A DNA stretch of 64,000 nucleotides from Terasakiispira papahanaumokuakeensis. GTDB lineage: Bacteria; Pseudomonadota; Gammaproteobacteria; Pseudomonadales; Halomonadaceae. Made by a program: the position numbers and the translations under genes. The notes beneath the pieces were generated by a model, which had not been told where the DNA came from, made no database searches, and saw only the letters and a list, made by a program, of their open reading frames with translations. The DNA is taken from assembly GCF_001709345.1 (NCBI RefSeq), contig NZ_MDTQ01000001.1:62001-126000 (forward strand), in the 5' to 3' direction. Numbering within the stretch: the stretch's first letter is position 1; the number at the start of each line of letters is the position of its first letter. This document shows positions 61,077 to 64,000 of the stretch, piece by piece.

Positions 61077-62480
61077 TTAAAAACTGAGCCAAACGCGCAG
61101 CATTGAGAGCGGCCGCCGCAGTAAGTAAAAGCCTAAACGGGTTGGTTCACCATAGAGTTTTGCTGTTCCCTTGAAGCCGAGTTGTCGGCTTTGAGCGTTA
61201 AGTGCTTTATCACCATCAGGTATCACCGAATGGTCGAATTCAGCCTTGAGTGGATACGCCAAAGTGCCCTCTAAGGTCGGTTGTGGTCGATAGGCTAACT
61301 GCGTTAAATGTGCTTTGAGTGGTGTGGTTGGCTGACTGTTGAGAAAGAAACGAACGGGTGTATCCGGGGTGAGATGAATCGCATCGTTAACGGGTAACTG
61401 AATATTGAGCTGCTGTTGGTCCGCTTGTGCAATCTGCATAATGCGTTCCCCCAATGCTACGGCTCGACCTTGCCAGTCGCTAGGGTTATCGACAATGACA
61501 ATCCCTTTTTGCGGTGCTGTAATCGTCATGCGTGTCTTGGTGTCGGCAAGATAACGGACTTCGCTGGCGGCTTGATCTCTGCGGCGCCGGAGCACTTCTA
61601 GAGAAGCTTTGCTGCGCGGGTCTGACAGCGCTTGTTGTTGTGCTTGGCGAAATTCAGCTGCCGCGATGGCATATTGTTGGCGACTGGCCTCTAGCTGACT
61701 CTCTATTTCCCGTGTATCCATTTGAACGACGGCTTGCCCTTCGCTAACGGGGCTATTCGGTTTGACCAAGATGTCGGCCACAACGCCTCGGATCGGTGCT
61801 CGGAGAATACTGGGATTCTTCGCTTCAATTTGTGCTGGCGCCAGTACGGTTTGTCGTACGGGCCAGCAAAAAAGCCCAATGAATCCTGCCAAGACGATGA
61901 AGATGAGTAGGCGTTGGCGCGATCGCCGTAAGCCGGGTAGTTGCCAGCGCCGGGCTGAGCGCTGATGTGCTTGTAACGCACTGAAAGCATGGCTGGCGGC
62001 TTCTTGCCAGCGACTGAGGAGAGGATAAGCCTGTAGCGTGATGGCCTGCTGGCTGACCAGGAGCAAAGCTCCGATCAACTTGGGATGTGTTGTGTCTGAG
62101 GGGGAGGCTGTGATTAAAGGTAACCACAATACGTTTGTGGGCAAATAGGTCGACCACTGAGAAGCCAATGCTTCCGGGCATTGCTCGGCAGTGAGTGTGC
62201 GGGCTTGTTGGGCATTGGCTTGCCTAGACCAGTACTGGCAGCACTGGTTGAGCCATTGATTTAATGGCGTATGGGCGTCGACTTGAGTGACATGAGCCGC
62301 ATGGGTAATACGTTCGGCATCGGCTTGCCAAAGAAAGACTTGGTCACACGGGCAGAGCATACCGGTATGGTTGACCAAGGCAAACCCGAGTGCCGGTAAA
62401 CTGTCTGCTTGGCGAAGTTGTTGTTCCAGTTGAATGAACTGGCTCAGTTGCTGGGCAACATGTGATGGGCTGGACATCAA
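61077..62480 (-). CDS. GAF-like/HlyD membrane-fusion protein
   Basis: 467 aa. The first ~170 residues resemble a GAF domain (GFALVNHTGMLCPCDQVFLW, later IGALLLVSQQAITLQAYPLL) and should be cytoplasmic. One membrane helix (about 191-207, LLIFIVLAGFIGLFCWPV) leads to a periplasmic HlyD part: lipoyl half ILRAPIRGVVADILVKPNSP (225-244), a short alpha-hairpin (about 255-315), the second lipoyl half ITAPQKGIVIV, and a barrel domain. A sensory N-domain on an adaptor is unusual. Its ATG overlaps the next adaptor's stop by 4 bp, and the M50 gene follows 15 bp after its own stop. Confidence 0.8.
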   Translation of the reverse strand: MMSSPSHVAQQLSQFIQLEQQLRQADSLPALGFALVNHTGMLCPCDQVFLWQADAERITHAAHVTQVDAHTPLNQWLNQCCQYWSRQANAQQARTLTAEQCPEALASQWSTYLPTNVLWLPLITASPSDTTHPKLIGALLLVSQQAITLQAYPLLSRWQEAASHAFSALQAHQRSARRWQLPGLRRSRQRLLIFIVLAGFIGLFCWPVRQTVLAPAQIEAKNPSILRAPIRGVVADILVKPNSPVSEGQAVVQMDTREIESQLEASRQQYAIAAAEFRQAQQQALSDPRSKASLEVLRRRRDQAASEVRYLADTKTRMTITAPQKGIVIVDNPSDWQGRAVALGERIMQIAQADQQQLNIQLPVNDAIHLTPDTPVRFFLNSQPTTPLKAHLTQLAYRPQPTLEGTLAYPLKAEFDHSVIPDGDKALNAQSRQLGFKGTAKLYGEPTRLGFYLLRRPLSMLRVWLSF

Positions 62481-63415
62481 GGAACCGATGGATTGAGTGA
62501 GTCAGTAAAGGGCTGTATGTCTGTCAGCATGTCTGTTGTCAGGGCTGTCGCTGCGGATAAATCTTGGCCTTGCGAAGGATGGTCGAAATGGGCTGTGCCG
62601 CTCATACCTGGCAGTAGTTTCGCGGGTGTCTGGTGGTTGGCTGTCTGATCATCCGAGCCATCAGGGTCTGATGAGACGTCCGGCGTGATCTGCCCCATCA
62701 ACTTAATGGACTGGCTGACCGGATCAACGATGGCCCCCAATCGTGTCAGTGTGGCCTGATAGCTTTGGCCGGTTTCATCTAATGTGACTGTGAAAGGCAA
62801 GCCAGGCTCAAGCCAGCGTAGCCATTGAGAGGGGGCGATCAGTTCGACGTCAAACCGGTCATCAGCATACAGCGCCAACAAGTCGGTGCCTTCGCTGACG
62901 TATTCTCCTGGTTGAACGAGCCTCTCCGCGACGCGGCCATTGAAGGGGGCCTCAATATGACAGCGATTGACCATGACGCGGTGAATCCCGCTTTCTGCTT
63001 CGGCCATCTGTTGATCGGCCTCGGCTTGAGCGACATCCGTCATACTGATGGAGTTCAGCTGATTGAGCTGTTGGGCTATGGCCAGTTTTTCTTGCGCGGC
63101 TCGTTCTGCTGCATTGGAGCGACGTAAGCGTGCTTGATGAATGGCGCAGTCAAAGGTCAGCAGGGTCTCGCCTTTCTCGAAATGATCCCCTTCTTCAACC
63201 CGAACCTGTTTCAGTTTTCCGCTTAATTCACTCGATAAAGTGGTGTGTTCATGGGCGCTGAGCTGAAGACGTAATGCATGAGGCGTTGTGGTGTCTAACG
63301 TCGGCGTGGCCTCAGATTGAGGGGTAGCCGCCTGGGCGCTGAATGCGCCCAGGAGCATTAATGTTAAGCCGGTCGAGCGGGCTTGGAGGCGTACGGTAGA
63401 ATGACGGCGCTTCAT
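62477..63415 (-). CDS. Periplasmic adaptor (membrane-fusion) protein
   Basis: 312 aa. An N-terminal hydrophobic segment with a likely signal cleavage at AQA (about residue 29). Lipoyl halves are LSGKLKQVRVEEGDHFEKGE and IEAPFNGRVAERLVQPGEYV (near residues 65 and 155), flanking a coiled-coil hairpin; the barrel domain follows. Such adaptors join an inner-membrane pump to a TolC channel. At 312 aa it is short for an RND adaptor. It overlaps the TolC-like gene and the GAF-HlyD gene by 4 bp each, so all are in one operon. Confidence 0.85.
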   Translation of the reverse strand: MKRRHSTVRLQARSTGLTLMLLGAFSAQAATPQSEATPTLDTTTPHALRLQLSAHEHTTLSSELSGKLKQVRVEEGDHFEKGETLLTFDCAIHQARLRRSNAAERAAQEKLAIAQQLNQLNSISMTDVAQAEADQQMAEAESGIHRVMVNRCHIEAPFNGRVAERLVQPGEYVSEGTDLLALYADDRFDVELIAPSQWLRWLEPGLPFTVTLDETGQSYQATLTRLGAIVDPVSQSIKLMGQITPDVSSDPDGSDDQTANHQTPAKLLPGMSGTAHFDHPSQGQDLSAATALTTDMLTDIQPFTDSLNPSVP

Positions 63416-64000
63416 TGTGAGGCTTGATCCAGACTGGTGAGGGGAACACTTTGAAGGCTCCCCAAGTTTTGCCAGAGGTCGAGATTGACGGTTTGTGGCT
63501 GGGTTGTGCGATCCGGCATCATGACATGGGCGCCGGCCAGCATAATGCCGATCTCAGAGAGATCCCCTTTGGCGAGCACTTGACGCTCTTGGCGAATGGC
63601 GTTCGTTAATGTCGAGATTTTGTCATCGCGCACATACAAAGGCACTGCGTCTAGTCCTGCCGCTTGATAAATGGCGCCGTAAGCGGTGCGTAGATCCGCA
63701 TAACTACGATCTCTCTGACGTGTGGCCAGAACCGTTTCGGTATTGGCTCTTACACGCTCCAGCAATGATTGAGCCTGACTTTGAAGGGCATTATCCGTCT
63801 GCTTCAGAATGCGACTTTGAACCTGCTGTAGCTCTTGGCTGCGTTCGAATAAGTGACTGGCGCTTTGGAACTGTCGCCAAGCCACGTTGACTTGCGTAAG
63901 CACCGTCATTCTCAATGCCTGACGACGTAGATGAGCGACCTGCTCGCGGGCCTCGCCGGTACGTTTTATGCTTGGGAAAGAAAATACATTCAATAAGTTC
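63412..64000 (-). CDS. TolC-family outer-membrane protein, 3' part (runs off window)
   Basis: Only the C-terminal ~195 residues are in the window; the frame is open to the right edge, with sequence NLLNVFSFPSIKR at the edge resembling the middle of TolC-like proteins. A long helical stretch (AREQVAHLRRQALRMTVLTQ, later LLERVRANTETVLATRQRD) and LRTAYGAIYQAAGLD, a typical OMF C-terminal pattern, are seen. The ~60-residue tail (NLDLWQNLGSLQ) is extra. It should form the outer-membrane duct of the export module. Genes further upstream lie beyond 64000. Confidence 0.8.
   Translation of the reverse strand, partial: NLLNVFSFPSIKRTGEAREQVAHLRRQALRMTVLTQVNVAWRQFQSASHLFERSQELQQVQSRILKQTDNALQSQAQSLLERVRANTETVLATRQRDRSYADLRTAYGAIYQAAGLDAVPLYVRDDKISTLTNAIRQERQVLAKGDLSEIGIMLAGAHVMMPDRTTQPQTVNLDLWQNLGSLQSVPLTSLDQASQ

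Noticed and set aside
59061..62181. Antisense and alternate-frame ORFs within the export operon
   Set aside because: The minus-strand genes there have clear domains; the others are frame shadows.

Overview
The window looks like a chromosomal stretch from a free-living, probably marine or halotolerant gammaproteobacterium, perhaps near the Oceanospirillales/Halomonadaceae or Pseudomonadales. The clues are the glnE-waaF neighbourhood, E. coli-like LuxS, DgkA, NhaB, YggX and MutY, two tripartite tricarboxylate transporter (TTT) binding proteins, and tRNAs with encoded CCA ends. This placement is an inference from gene content; no 16S rRNA is present. Coding density is high, genes lie on both strands, and I see no insertion sequence, prophage or CRISPR array.

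Layout. 0.2-9.2 kb: an orphan TctC-type binding protein, an ArgE-like M20 deacylase overlapping tail to tail with nhaB, then dgkA, glnE and waaF. 9.3-14 kb: a PatB-type C-S lyase, a Trp-rich protein of unknown function, luxS with a terminator, and a soluble GAF histidine kinase with a NarL-type regulator. 14.4-20 kb: a five-gene sugar ABC importer operon ending in an SMP-30 lactonase. 20-28.2 kb: a D-lactate dehydrogenase-like flavoprotein, an Lrp/LysE-type divergent pair, a PPOX/MocR divergent pair with a likely operator, a soluble CZB chemoreceptor, and small membrane or NTPase proteins. 28.5-30 kb: sugE behind a guanidine-II (mini-ykkC) riboswitch, then two copies of a Phe-Gln-Thr tRNA triplet, each with its own promoter. 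30-34.3 kb: yggX-mutY and an AsmA-family protein. 34.6-41.2 kb: a TctD/TctE-like two-component operon that includes a solute-binding protein, divergent from a complete tctCBA operon. 41.2-46.5 kb: tadA (tRNA deaminase), a GGDEF-EAL protein and an OmpR-type two-component pair. 46.7-57.6 kb: a complete tad (Flp pilus) locus, followed by ybaN. 58.2-64 kb: a heme oxygenase with a strong Fur box, and the 3' part of a minus-strand export operon.

How the genes work together. The tad block supplies pilin, prepilin peptidase, secretin complex, motor ATPase, inner-membrane platform and minor pilins. The two-component system just upstream is a plausible controller, and a Fur-like box lies ahead of it. 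The TctDE-like operon faces tctCBA, so it probably senses the carboxylate that the TTT system imports; its co-transcribed binding protein may take part in sensing.

The least conventional region is the right end. It holds a site-2-protease/HlyD fusion, a GAF-TM-HlyD protein, a periplasmic adaptor and a TolC-like outer-membrane protein in one tight operon, with no ABC or RND pump inside the window. A second recurring feature is short imperfect tandem duplications (7-20 bp units) at gene ends and in intergenic DNA; one of them repeatedly copies the last codons and stop of a response regulator.
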